Source of the DNA: Brienomyrus brachyistius
Taxonomy: Eukaryota > Chordata > Actinopteri > Osteoglossiformes > Mormyridae
NCBI RefSeq assembly: GCF_023856365.1
Contig: NC_064543.1
Location: 4,930,452-4,994,451, forward strand
Reading direction: 5' to 3'
DNA: 64,000 nt
Shown here: positions 49,049 to 61,076 of the stretch, one piece after another
Numbering within the stretch: the stretch's first letter is position 1
How the letters are laid out: each line of letters opens with the position of its first letter
Made by a program: the position numbers and the translations under genes
The notes under the pieces: generated by a model
Databases searched by the model: none
Told to the model about the DNA's origin: nothing
The model's input: only the letters and a program-made list of their open reading frames with translations

Positions 49049-49245
49049 GTGGCAAAATTGTGGAAACACTTCCAAATTTTAGAGATTGCAGAACTTTAAC
49101 AGTTGCTCCAGTTACTTATTTAATCATCCAATGTATGATATTTGTAATATTCTTTGATTGTTTATAAATATTACCGCCAGTATAAGTATAGTAATTTTTA
49201 AAGCATAATGCCAGAAATGCTAGGTGCTGCCACAATTTTGGCCAC
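49049..49245. mobile_element. Tc1/mariner-type MITE with TA target duplication
   Basis: 197 bases with inverted ends GTGGCAAAATTGTGG (left) and, reversed, GTGGCCAAAATTGTGG (right), flanked by TA on both sides (49047-49048 and 49246-49247). The interior is AT-rich and noncoding. Confidence 0.7.
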
Positions 49246-49989
49246 TAGGGTAGGTAATTTGAACAAGCACGCTTTATTGGTCTTCATTTCATCCCAGTCT
49301 CAGAATTAGCCATTAAAATATAGATGTCAGCTATCTGGTTAGCAGTTGAGTAACTTTCCATTATACTTTGCATCATTATCTAGCCGATTCCCATCCATTT
49401 GCTGTATGTGATTTGTCTCCTTTTCCTGGGTCCTGGACAGTGCAGACATCTATCCCTTCAGAAGGCACCCAGCGCTGAGCCCTGCCAGGACATTCCAAGC
49501 CATTCCACGCCATCTGGGCTCTAAGTAGTGAGTGTGAACTGAGGATTTTTGGCTCCTGCATCGCTGTTTGCTGCTCCAGCCCTATTGTAGATCCTCGGCA
49601 GCATTTCCACTTATTTTTCAGACTCAGTTGGTTTTCACACAATTAATTCACACCTAAATAGTTTTTCCACATAGATTTTAGCACTGGAACAGCAGACATT
49701 TCCATGAAGAGGTGGGGGTAGTTTTTCACCCTCTGCTGTCATGTGCTTTTATCATTGATTGGTGATGTTTCTCTCTGCTCCAATCTGACACTGACCTACT
49801 TATAAAAGCCACCTTTTCCATCCTTAATCTTTCGCTACCTACGGCCGTCCTCCTCACGCTACGGTGTCTTGTCAGGGCAGGATTGTCAGTCACCCATTGC
49901 AAACAGGTCTAAGCAGAAGTGCCAGACGAAATCTACCACCAGCTTGTTGGCCAGCAGTGATACAGAAGAGCAGAGGTGTTAGTGGAGGA

Positions 49990-50343
49990 GGATCACAGTG
50001 GTGACGACGGCGACGACACTATTTCAAACTGTGCGGAAGAAGGCAACGTGAACCACTTCTGTACGTTACCCAGAAAAAGACGGACAAACCAGAATGAATA
50101 ATGATGTAGCGCTGAAATACGGGCCCTCTGTTTAGAAGGCACTACTGAAGAGACCTGACGATTCTTTGGGGTCCAGCTGGTGTTTATGATGTAGGCGGAT
50201 CAAAGCCTTTGGACGTCCAATTTACGATATTGCCATGCTGGAAAAGAAAGTCTGAAGCTTCAAAGAAAGGATCATCATTGGAGCGGAGAAAGAATGGAAC
50301 TAAAATAAGGAAGGCTGCATTAAGGAAAGACAAAAGTGGAAAA
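49990..50343 (+). mobile_element. probable 5' part of a decayed LINE
   Basis: Sequence before the Tc1-like fragment (GCGCTGAAATACGGGCCCTC, AGAAGGCACTACTGAAGAG) resembles leaders of LINEs with an RTE/BovB-type endonuclease. The endonuclease remnant continues after the fragment at about 50880. Assignment of this part is weaker than for the endonuclease. Confidence 0.35.
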
Positions 50344-50830
50344 AATTAGAGACCACAGCAAAATTTTCAGTTTCACTCATTTCTCAACTTAAGGGTATGC
50401 ACCTGTGTAAAATATACATTTTTGTTTTTTTTGCAAACTCCAGCCTGACTCTTCCCTGCTTCTCATTAATGTAGGGCTTCTTCCTTGCTTTATGGGACTT
50501 CTAGAAGCCTGTAATGATTTTTCCTAGCACTGCACTTCACAACACTTAATGTTTCCCATTTTTTCGGAAGGTTACTTTAGGCCATCCTCCAATTTATGAG
50601 GCACTGCCAGATAAGTTGACGGTCATCCCTGGCATTAGAAAGTCGCTTCTGCCCTTTGCCTGGCTGATTGCTGGTCGTTCCCAGTGTCTCCTGCTGCGCC
50701 TTATTCCTGTCTACTGCTGTCTTAGACATTTTGAACCTGGAAGCAACCTGCTGCTCAGCGTAGCCTCCTGTCAGCAGAACCACGATTAAACCAGGATTTA
50801 AAAACAGAGATTTAACTTTTTTTTTTTTAA
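50344..50830 (-). pseudogene. Tc1-like transposon fragment with transposase helix-turn-helix remnant
   Basis: The left end, AGAGACCACAGCAAAATTTT then CAGTTTCACTCATTTCTCAA, resembles the terminus of a fish Tc1-like family. On the minus strand 50577-50783 encodes GGYAEQQVASRFKMSKTAVD and RNKAQQETLGTTSNQPGKGQ...RDDRQL, which is the paired-like DNA-binding N-terminus of Tc1 transposases. The DDE catalytic domain is absent, so the copy is internally deleted and dead. It lies inside a LINE remnant. Confidence 0.75.
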
Positions 50831-50879
50831 TTATTCAACTTCAAGTTATTCAACTTCTTTGTCATTGTCGGATTTAAAT

Positions 50880-51600
50880 GGACTGGCCTGGGACTTTCAG
50901 TTAGGTGAACACACCTTTATCTACCGAGAAACTGGACAACATTGAAAAAATGGTGTGGCTTTCATAGTCAGGAAGGGCACTGAAAAGACCGTAACTGGAT
51001 ATGATGCTGTGGCTGAGGGATATTTCCCCTCATCCCTTCAATATGACAGTTATACAGGCTCATGCCCTAATAAGTGCTGCTGACAAAGAGGAAAATCCTA
51101 AAGTTCTGTGACCAGATTCAGACTGAAATACAGAGGAAATGCAGCGAGATAATGCACCTGGCGACGGGAGACCGGAATGCCATAGTAAGAAGTGAGAAGG
51201 TGAGAAACTCAGTTGGCCAGTATAGCCTTGGACGCGCTTAGCTGGAATCAAGCGGCATTGACTAATCAGACCCTGCGAATCCAACAACCTCTTCATTGCC
51301 AATATATTCTTCAAGCAACCTAGACATCAGCGGATAGTTCACAGAAATCAAACAGAACACATTTTCAATACCAAACTATGCAAGAGCCCAGTTCAAACAG
51401 CAAAGAAATCTGTTTGCCGAAGATTATGAACAGATGATGAAGTACGTATGTGTGACCTCCAAGTGAAGCTGAAAAGGAACATGGTCATCTGATTTACAAG
51501 AAATCACCTTGAGAGTGTGCCCTCCGACTTCAAAGAAAGCACTAGAAACTTATTAGAAATGTTGGACCTACACAAGAGAGACGGAATTCAAAGAAAAATC
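50880..51600 (+). pseudogene. decayed non-LTR retrotransposon (APE-type endonuclease remnant)
   Basis: With frameshifts and stops the plus strand shows NMTVIQAHALISAADKEE, then TGDRNAIV, then NNLFIANIFFKQPRHQR, VHRNQTEHI and MCDLQVKLKRN. These follow the order of APE endonucleases of RTE/BovB-like LINEs (VIQVYAPT, TGDWNAKVG, NNLFIANTFF, HRNQIDYI, DHxLL..VKLK). At least four frame breaks make it non-functional. No reverse transcriptase domain follows. Confidence 0.7.
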
Positions 51601-52102
51601 TGAGAAAGACAAAAAAAAAAAACGGGTCAAAATGCAGGAGCCAGCAGAATGAAAGTGGACGACACGAGGAACAGTGGAGCCTTCAAGTAAGTTAAAATCA
51701 GGAAAAGATAAAAGTTCTGAATCACAAATTCCCAAAAGCACCTAGGAGAGACAAATATTACGGAATCTACAAAGTCATCGTGGCAGGAAACACATCTGAG
51801 TGTTTTTCGGGATTTAAAATGAAGGCCCAGGCCTAAGGAGGCACACAGAAAGACATCAACAGGCAAATAACTGGACTTCTTATATTCAGCACGGGGTTTT
51901 ATGCTGTCTCCATCAAAAGCTCCTGCCCAGCCTGGAGCAGCTGGCTTTCGATGGCTGATTTCACATCCTGCCCTCTCTGCCATCCCTCGACCTTTTGGGG
52001 GCGACAGCGGTGTGACGGATGGGATCCCAGATTCATGCAGACTTCCCCGGTGTGTATTTTGTGACAGAGCTTCATGGGGGGCCACAGCTGTCACACAAAC
52101 AA

Positions 52103-52121
52103 CCCCCCCCCCCCCCCCCCC
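52103..52121. repeat. poly-C run (19)
   Basis: Nineteen consecutive C. Confidence 0.95.
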
Positions 52122-53034
52122 AACTCCTATTACCATTAGTATTAGCAAGAGTATGAGATAAAGGAAAGGCTTCCAGCCATTTCTGGTGACGTGACTGATG
52201 CCCATCTGCAAAGGAACCTGATGGCCCTTTTGTTGATAAAAGATTATTGATAAATCGTCCTCAGGCCTGAGATCAGTATGTGTCACCTGCAAGGAAAAGG
52301 CTGTTTAGCTTCTTTGGAGCTGAAAACAAAAAAAAAAGGTTCAGCATTTAGTACAACGTTCCTCAGTTCTGGAGCAGGAGGGCCAGAATCTCAGAGTTTG
52401 CACATTTCCCTGCTCAAACACACACAGCTAATTACCAGGTTTCTTTGGTGTGTCTGAACAGGGAATCTGCAAATTGTGTTGCAAACTCCAGCACTAGAAT
52501 TGGGACCCAGAACGTTACCCAGTGATTACTGACGAAAAGGGCTAATGTCTGAAAGTGCTGTCCTCGGATAAGCAGCTCTTTACCCCCAACCTGAATTCTC
52601 CCCTGCTGCTCAATCTAAGGCTAATACCAACCTTGCACTAATGTCAACAGCTACTTATTGGTTAATTTAAGCTGCAAAGAACACTGAAGACCTCTGAGAT
52701 GTCTACTGTAGTATCTCAACACCTCTGGGATGTTTGCTGGGGTGTTGTGATCTTCTTTAATCGTCACTTTTTAATAGGTAAATGGAAAACAACCCAGGAC
52801 TACTGAAAATGACTTACTGTAATAATGCTTAGAGGTAGGTGGGAGAGTGTCAGGCCTGAGGTCCTAAATTCTTTCCTTTTTTCTCCATTAACTGATGAGA
52901 AGAAAACTCTGTGACAAAGTGATCAGACACTGTAAGGCACCAAGGAGCCATGACAGGACTTCAGGGGAGTGAGGCTGTGATGATGTCATCAGTTCTGTGA
53001 GGAAATGACAGGTTCTGACTGAAATAAAAATAAT

Positions 53035-53310
53035 GACACTTTATTGATCCCCGTGAGGAAATTCTCTTCTCACCTACGCCATCTTGTTCTCCATGACACA
53101 CAAACACATATAGGTGAGAGCAAGCCGGGCAGCGAAGGGCGGCCATCTGCAGCAGCGCCCGTGGAGCTGGGCGGTTCAGGGCCTTTTGCTCAAGGGCCCA
53201 CGGATGTGAATATTGTGCCAAAGCTGGGCTCGAACCGGCAACCTTCCAATCACAGGCGCAGAGACCCTGTTACTGGCTGGCTGTGTTTGCAAGAGGTAAA
53301 CGCTGGGTGT
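53035..53310 (+). repeat. fish interspersed repeat
   Basis: TTTATTGATCCCCGTGAGGA, GCCTTTTGCTCAAGGGCCCA and CTCGAACCGGCAACCTTCCA occur in the order of a repeat frequent in teleost genomes. Confidence 0.6.
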
Positions 53311-56300
53311 GGCGCAGCTGGCTATGGACCCCTGGAATCTGTAGTCCATCTTTAACAAAGCCTGCAAGATAAAGTCTCAGACATGTGCTTGGTTAAAGAA
53401 GCCAGACTCTAGTACACCTCATGTTTGATATGAGTCCCGCATTACAGGGCCAAAGTCCTCAGCTGTCTTTTCTTTGAGGTCTGGGCAAGACCCCCCTCCC
53501 TCCTGCACTCTAGAACGTGCCCCCTAAGGTATAACCGAGTAAGATATTAGCGGCTGACGCTCTCCTGCTGAGTCAGTGCGTATTGGCGCCGTTTTCCCCG
53601 TAATGAGCGGGCTCCTCTCCGTCCTGTGAAGGATTAGCCCGCCCACTTAACTTTAACAGTTGGGGATTTGTCCCATCTGAATAAAAAGGTACCATTCTGT
53701 GAGATGTCATTCCTCTTATCGCCGGATTACCGTACGCTCTCCCCTGCCTCGTCCCCGAGGACACGCTTTTTTTCCTCGTCTGAGAGATGCAACACTTGTT
53801 CCGTATTTTAACGCTCTGACAGCCCTGCCCAGAGAAGGGACTTAACTATCCGTTTCTCCATTCGTCAGCAAAATGATTTAATTCCGTGGCTGACAAGGTC
53901 GTCTCGGGACCGTCGATCACAGGGGGAGTATGAGGTGTGATGTCACGCGCTGCGTCACCACCCTTTCCTCTGCATTTTGACACCTTACACCTGCATCCCG
54001 TTAAAACACACACACAGCTCTCACACTTCCTGGTTAATATCTTAACTTTTTCACCTGTTTCTTTCACAACAAACAGCGAGGGCATGCGAGCGGCATCTGT
54101 GTGCCAGGCTCAGGTAATACATCCGTGCATCAGGTAAGCAGAGTGCAGTGACTTGTTTGGGCTGATTTATGTGGCGAGGGCTTCTCAGCTTGGCAGGAGA
54201 CACCCGTGCTGGAGTAAGGAGCAGGCAGCCTGGCAGCGAGTGCTGAATTTGTACTACACTGGACTACAGGCTCGCCTTCCTCAATTGCCCTTTAAAACAC
54301 AGGCATCAGCTATTAATCTCTCTCGTTCCACAGAGGTTCAGTCCGGTTTCCCCCGTCTTCAGCCTGACTGCACGTGCAGAGGGGAACTTTGGCATGGAGC
54401 GGGAGTCCCATACTTGCTGCAGAACCTTCTTGCAGCAGCACTTCTCCTTGCCTGGATGCCCCAGATGAAGCAGCCGTCTGAAATTCGCCACGTTTATGTA
54501 AAATCTCGTGTCGCCGCGTCATTGAGTTAGAGGATCTGTCTTGTGCTCACTTACTGGATGCAGCCAGGACAGCCAGCAGAAGGGAAAAAAAGTCTTAAAA
54601 CTTTAACCTTCAATGATGCTGTTTATGTTTCCGACCTGTAATATTTCGTCAGAGCGATCTGCATGTGAGACACGACTTAATTGGCATGGCTGTAGTTATC
54701 GTCTGTATATAGTGACAGCCATTAGAAAATCATAGTGTTCCATAAACCGTAAATCTAACCCCACACCTGATCTGAGAGCAGCGGCGGCATCACAGCCGGC
54801 AAGTCGGGCGATGGAGTTCAGTCCCCCTCGCTCACCAAGAACAACGGACTCTGGCTTCGGCAGGAGACCCTGGGGAAAACATTCCAGAAACCTGGAATTT
54901 CCAGTCCTGTGTCGGGGCTGCTGGCTCCCTGCGTGACTGGTGTTTAAAGCGGATTTAAAGCGGACTACCTCCACAGACTTTCCTGCCCTGCCTGACCCAG
55001 ATGGCCGGACAGAGACGTCGCTCAGGGATTCTTCAGCCCTGGGAGTTGCTCCTGGTTTCACTGTCGAATAACGTCTCCTCAGACTTTCCAACACCCAGGG
55101 GCCAGCCCACCCCCCGCAGTCTGCTTTATCTTCCCCCTGCTACCTCCGGAATCATTTCCTGTCTCTGTCCCACAGTCTCGGAGACTCACTCGCATGCTTA
55201 CCGTGTTCCCTGTCAGCCCGTCTCTCCCTCCTCTCATGAACTGTATTAAAAATGTGCCTGAACGCCTTCCTGACTCCTGGTGGCCGCCACCGGATTTGGA
55301 TTCGTCTTCATTCCCAGTCTCTCCCTCACCTCCATCTCTGAGCGCTGATCTATTTAAAAAGCACCTCAAAGAAATCTTTCAAGCCATTTTCTATCACACA
55401 AGCAAAAAGCTAATATGCACCAGCTAATATTTAACTCGTGTTTAGGATACAGATGCAGAAATCCTGTTATCCTAAACAGTTAAAATCCCCAGTATTATAC
55501 ATAACAGCTTCTCACCATTTCAGGAACAGAATTGGAGAGGGACTGACAGCATGGAGATTCGGGATCAGGAAACGGCACCAACACAGCAGCCCACAGCTAA
55601 TCCTAAAAGCACTTAATCACAAATCATTTCTGACATGCTCCAGAGGGGGATACTTACGGAAAACACAAATTGATTTTTATTTGAAAATTCAAAGCCGAAA
55701 TGAATCTCCCTACTTCTGTCCTCCCGGCCGAATGTTTGCGAGTGGTGTTAGAAATGCTACATAGCGCACTGCCAGATTTCGAGCAGCACGCAGCTGGTTT
55801 AGATTTCCCCTTTCTTATTCAAACCCTGCCTGTCTCCCAATACTCCTCGGCTCCGCCGCCGGGCTCATTACGGCGGGTAGCGCCGGACGAACCCAGCGGG
55901 TATTTCGTCAAGCCTGACAGTCTAGGTGTGGACACCGACCTCACTTTCTCAAGCCTGTTCTTCAGATCGTGGATGATAAAGGTCTTCCGAGGTAAATGAG
56001 ATGATAAAGTCACCTCAGATCTCTGCGCAGATGGAATCAGCTGGATAAATGGACGATACGCAAAAACAAACCTAGTTATAAATTCTATATTCTTAATTTT
56101 CTTAGATTTATGTGTAAATAAAGATCGAGCAGATATCACACCAAAAGGCTCCCCGCTCCATGACCAAGCAGGCAGGAACACACCCCCCACTGGGGACATC
56201 CGTGCTAATGGTGAATTCTCATTGTTCCCCATGGTCCTAACCTCGGCCCCCCATTGTGTGTGAGGGCGGACTGGGGTCCAGCACCCCTCCAGTCTGATGG

Positions 56301-58179
56301 ACCCCCCTCACATCCCCACTGACAGAACAATGGACAGTACAGACGCGGGCACACCTAGCCATTGTGAGGAACAAAAGCATGACACTGTGACAGCCAGTCG
56401 GGCGAGACGGGGACTGCGGGGGGGCAGGAGCCCGTCAGAGCAGTCAGGCTGCAAAGGCTTCTGGGAAACATGAAGGACAGGGCTCATTAATTAAGTGGCA
56501 GCATGATCGTACCTGGAGCCGACCTGACCAAACAGGGATGCCTATGCTAGAGGGGTAGCCAAATTCTCTCAGTTAGTTTGCAGAATTTGCTCACATGTTG
56601 GAATTAACCCTGATTTACCTTGGTGAGTCTCTAAATGACCCCACGAGGGGAGGGGCATAGGCAGCACCTCGGCTATGGTGCCAGGCCAGGCCCGCGGGCC
56701 ACACAGCTAGGCGCCATGCCCACACACCAGCCTGCGAGTCCAACCAGGAACTCTTATTCCTGTTTTCCTTGGGCTCCTGTCCACATCCACAGGAGATCCC
56801 CCCCCCCAATTCCAGGTGCCTCGGAAGACATTTCCATGAAGCATGTCCTGTGCATGGAGTGGAACGACAGTGGCAAGTGTTCTGAAAAGTACACATGGAT
56901 GGATTTAAGCCCACAGAAACATGGCTCACAGCAAAGACCCCAACGGGAGCTGTGAACATATAACCTTCTCCGTAAACAGAGAACGCTCTAGAGACTCACC
57001 GGTAATGAACGCGTAAGAATCCAGAGAGCAGTGGGTAGACGCAGGCGGCACGGCACCGGAATGATGTTCCCAGCGGATTAACGACGTTACAGATGGATCA
57101 GACCTCAAAGCATCAGGACGCCTTGCATCCGCGGCGAGCTGCACGCTGCCCAATGAAGGGCGTCCCACCTCCACGCAGCTCCAAGCCCAGCGACAGGATA
57201 ATGGATGTGTCAGGGTTGCGTGCCCCTGGAGACGAGATTAATGGGCAGCCTACTGTGGCTCCTACGTCGCACAGGCAGAGGACGGGCAAAGAGCGAGAGC
57301 CAAGCCTTGTGGCGGGGGAAGGTGCAGCCCAGCCCTCCTGGTTATTATCTGACAGACCTGTATCTCTGTGGAAACACATCTAACTCTGCCAGCCATGACT
57401 GCACCGGAGAGACAGACAGGCGACGCACCTGGTATCCACACAGGGGGACGGATCCTTGGATAAATACACCTGTACCAGGTGTCTGACCTCATCACCAGCT
57501 GCTACCCATGAGAGGAACATTTTCAGCACAATAAATATTTTCAATGTTTCGCTTCAGATTGAGGTTTCATGTAAAGAACGGTTAATTACAAAACACTCCA
57601 TATCCACATTCTCCAGCATCGTAATCTGAAAGCTGAAAATACTCAGATTAAACACAGTCGAAGCAGGCAAACTGCACAGCCACCACAGTGCCACAGCCGC
57701 GGGTCTTAATCACTCTGCTGCGATGTACATTCTGGTCTGCAGCGGCCGTCCCTCCTCCCTGTCCACCCCTTGCAGCTCCGTGTGCCGAGCCGAGGCACAC
57801 GAAGCCCAGTGCACCTTGGATCGTCCATGACAGGCAGAGATCCCACCCCCCCCCGCCAGACAGCCCGCCAAACCAATCCTGGAACGAGGAACTTCGCTTT
57901 TTCAGCTTCCAAGAGAAACAACAGAGAAATAACGGTAGGCTGAGTAAGTATGTTGCCTTTTTTAGGCATGGAGAGGCCCTGATAAATCGATATTTAGGCT
58001 TTCGCATTCCATCGAAGCTTCCTTGTCAAGGACAACAGGCGCGAGATGCTGTGAGCCGCGTTTGAGCTCAGTATAAATACGCACCACGGCCAAAAGCGCC
58101 AGAGCCGTAAATGTGGGAAATTATTCACAAATCCGAAGCAGGAGCGAGAGTCGAGTGCAGCTCACTCTGGGAATGCGGT

Positions 58180-58198
58180 GGGGGGGGGGGGGGGGGGG
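58180..58198. repeat. poly-G run (19)
   Basis: Nineteen consecutive G. Confidence 0.95.
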
Positions 58199-59993
58199 CA
58201 CGGGTCCAGGAATCAGGCATTTCATCCCCCGGCCCTGCGCAGAAACAGTCGCACACCCATTTCAGCATAGCAAGTCATTTATTTCTGAAACACACGTCAG
58301 GAGGGCAGTGGTAACGTTTCACAACATCGCTAACGTCAGAAAGCCCCAGCACCGTCCGCTAATCCCAGGCAGTACAGATTACGGGCAGCTTCATTGCTCT
58401 GGGGCATCGTGAGGTTTGTCGTCTTCACTCTGAGCACTGACTCCACCTCATCTACCTCTCACACAGAGGGGAAGTTCACTTTATAGTCAGAAAGCATTGA
58501 GATGAGGGTCCAGCGACCCGGCTGCCTTTGGAGAGGAACGCGTGCAATGGGCGACTGAGCCAAGGGGTACGCCTGTCAGTCCCATTTCATAAACACCCAG
58601 GCCGAGGACTCCATCGCGTCTGGATGCTAACGAGCAGATTTCACTCCAAATGTCAGTTTCATCTCACATATCCAGGCTGAAATCGCAGACGTATGGCCTA
58701 CAAAGTGTTTCCGACTTTATTCTTCACATTTACAGTGTTGTTAATTACTAAGGAGAACTGGTACACATACTGTACACATACTGTACACGAATCGCACCTG
58801 GAATGAATCCCGGTCTGCTACAGCCACGGGAAAGGTCGTTATGAAAGCGGCAGGGCCGAGATGGATCAGCTGTCTGTGTAAACGCGACATGAACGCCACG
58901 GAGAAAGAAAGGCATGTTGGAAGTCAGGCCCCCGTGCGGAAAAGCACGCCGTTCGTAACAAAAAATCCGCACATCTTCATTTTCTCAAACACACCACATG
59001 CACAGCTGCAAAGCAAAACAGCTTCACCTCCAGCGGGTCACGCTGTTAAAAATACACATTCACCATCAACAGATCTGCAAAGATCAGATAAGGAAACAGA
59101 ATCAGAGCTGTAAACAAGCGCCCTGGTTTCCAGGTCTGAGAACAGCCTCCTGAACGGTGTGATTTAACGGCAGCTGGAGGCCCCTCTGCCCGCTTCAGAG
59201 ACATAACACGTCTTCGGTAAAAATCCACACCTCTCCTCGAGTCTCCCTAGTTTTCTGTGTTCTGTATTGCAGATGAGGGGTCCCCTATATTAGTTTCTTG
59301 CCTCGTACAAAAATATGACAAATGTTCATCTGAGTGGGATGCTGACAAAAATAATTGAAAGTCATATTTTAGTGTAAATGGAGTGTGTGCTACTCGAAGG
59401 TGAAAAATAGGCCTCTTTTCAGGCTGCTGACAGTATTTACAAACTCTTCTCATTCCTCATCAGTCAGCAGCCAATGTAGTAGCTTTGTGTAAAAAGAAAA
59501 AAAAAAACAATATTAAAACAGGTCACTTAATGACGGTGTGAAATCCCAGCCAAGTGGCTCTGTTCTGTGTTTAGACGTGCCCGTCCAGTTGGAGTCCTGG
59601 CCTGGGAGGCCACTGGGATTCTGGCTTGGCCTCAGTTGGGAAGTTGTCGGCATGCCGGCTCCAGTCCTCTTCTGTGTTTTTTCATGGAGGGGTGGGGGTA
59701 GCATCAGGCCTAGGGATCAGCTCTGAAGGTCGAAGGTCCGCATACACTGACCGGAGCAGCAGTAAGCCACGAAGCTCACTGTCGTCCTGGCAACACAGAC
59801 ACACAGCAGGGGGTGGTGCTTAGGTGGATGCGTGGGGCGGGAAGGGGAGAGCAGATGAGGTGGCAGCAGGTGGAGAAGGGGGTGTGATGCCCCCACTCTC
59901 TAGGGGGGCTGGAAGGCAAACAGCACCAGCTGTGGCCCTAGCTCTCTGCCTCACGGTGCCGTCTGATTACTGGCTCTCTCTAGGAAGACAGGA

Positions 59994-60007
59994 CCACCAG
60001 GGGGCAC
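59994..60007 (+). promoter_or_regulatory. CTCF-like motif (full consensus)
   Basis: CCACCAGGGGGCAC matches CCASYAGRKGGCRS at every position. Confidence 0.45.
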
Positions 60008-60893
60008 CGCAGCACAGGGGGAGGCAGCTCTTAGGGGACCCTATGCTAATGGCTAGCCTAGCGGCACGGCGTCACGCGGCGAACGGCTCAGACTCCCACA
60101 GGGTGACGGGCCTGCTTATTGGAGAGGAGATCCATGCACCTGGGAGGCACAGAGGGGCACAGACGTCCCTCACAATAAACCTGTCCGGAGGCTCCAGCTG
60201 GCAGGACCCCGGCGGCACAGGACCACGAGGAGCCCACAGCAGCACGAGACGCAGCAGGCAGCAGGTGGACGTGCGGTGCTGCGGGGCTGTCAGAGGGAAT
60301 CAGCGCAGTGCGGGAGGCTTGATTCTCATGGCACCAGCACCCCGCTGCTGACGCCGTGGGGGGGGGGGCACCTGGTACCGCCTTGGCCTCTGCACCATGC
60401 TGCAAATCACGCGGCGGTGACAGAGTGCTCGTCGGATACAGATTTCACGGTAATGAACAAAAGCGCGTGAAATAATCTCTGCCCTTCATGAATTAAAAGC
60501 CACAAACGAGAGTCGCTGTGTGACCTCTGACCCGACTCCCTAACTCCGCAGGTGACAGCAAAAGTCAAAGCCAGGTCTGGTCTGGTTATTCCACAGTACT
60601 GGCGCTGACCTGCCTTTGGCTGCCGTACTCTCTCACGGAGGACGTCCTTTCCAGGTGCTGAGCTCCTCTCCTCCTCTAATGTATTACATGTCACTAATCC
60701 TGCATGTCTGCTGAGCAAGTCGAGATCGGGGCCCCCTGCTGGTCACTGTGATGATCACACGTTAATTTCATTAGTGCATTTCCCCTGCCCTGCAGTCGGG
60801 CGGTAGCTTCCAGTATGATGGCACACAATAGTGGGTGGGGCAGGGGGGGGGGGGGGTTGTTTACTGATTGCTACCAGACTCCGGGTGGTATTA

Positions 60894-61076
<183 letters not shown>

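Noticed and set aside
51627..52292. 221-codon minus-strand frame
   Set aside because: It includes a poly-G translation and low-complexity hydrophobic sequence, with no family match or splice support.
54077..54133. Small plus-strand exon-like block (AACAG ... CAG, GTAAGC)
   Set aside because: Too short, with no coding resemblance; likely chance splice motifs.
56926..57174. Frame ending DSYAFITG before a GTGAGT donor at about 57000 on the minus strand
   Set aside because: The donor is good, but no acceptor or recognisable protein sequence is upstream.
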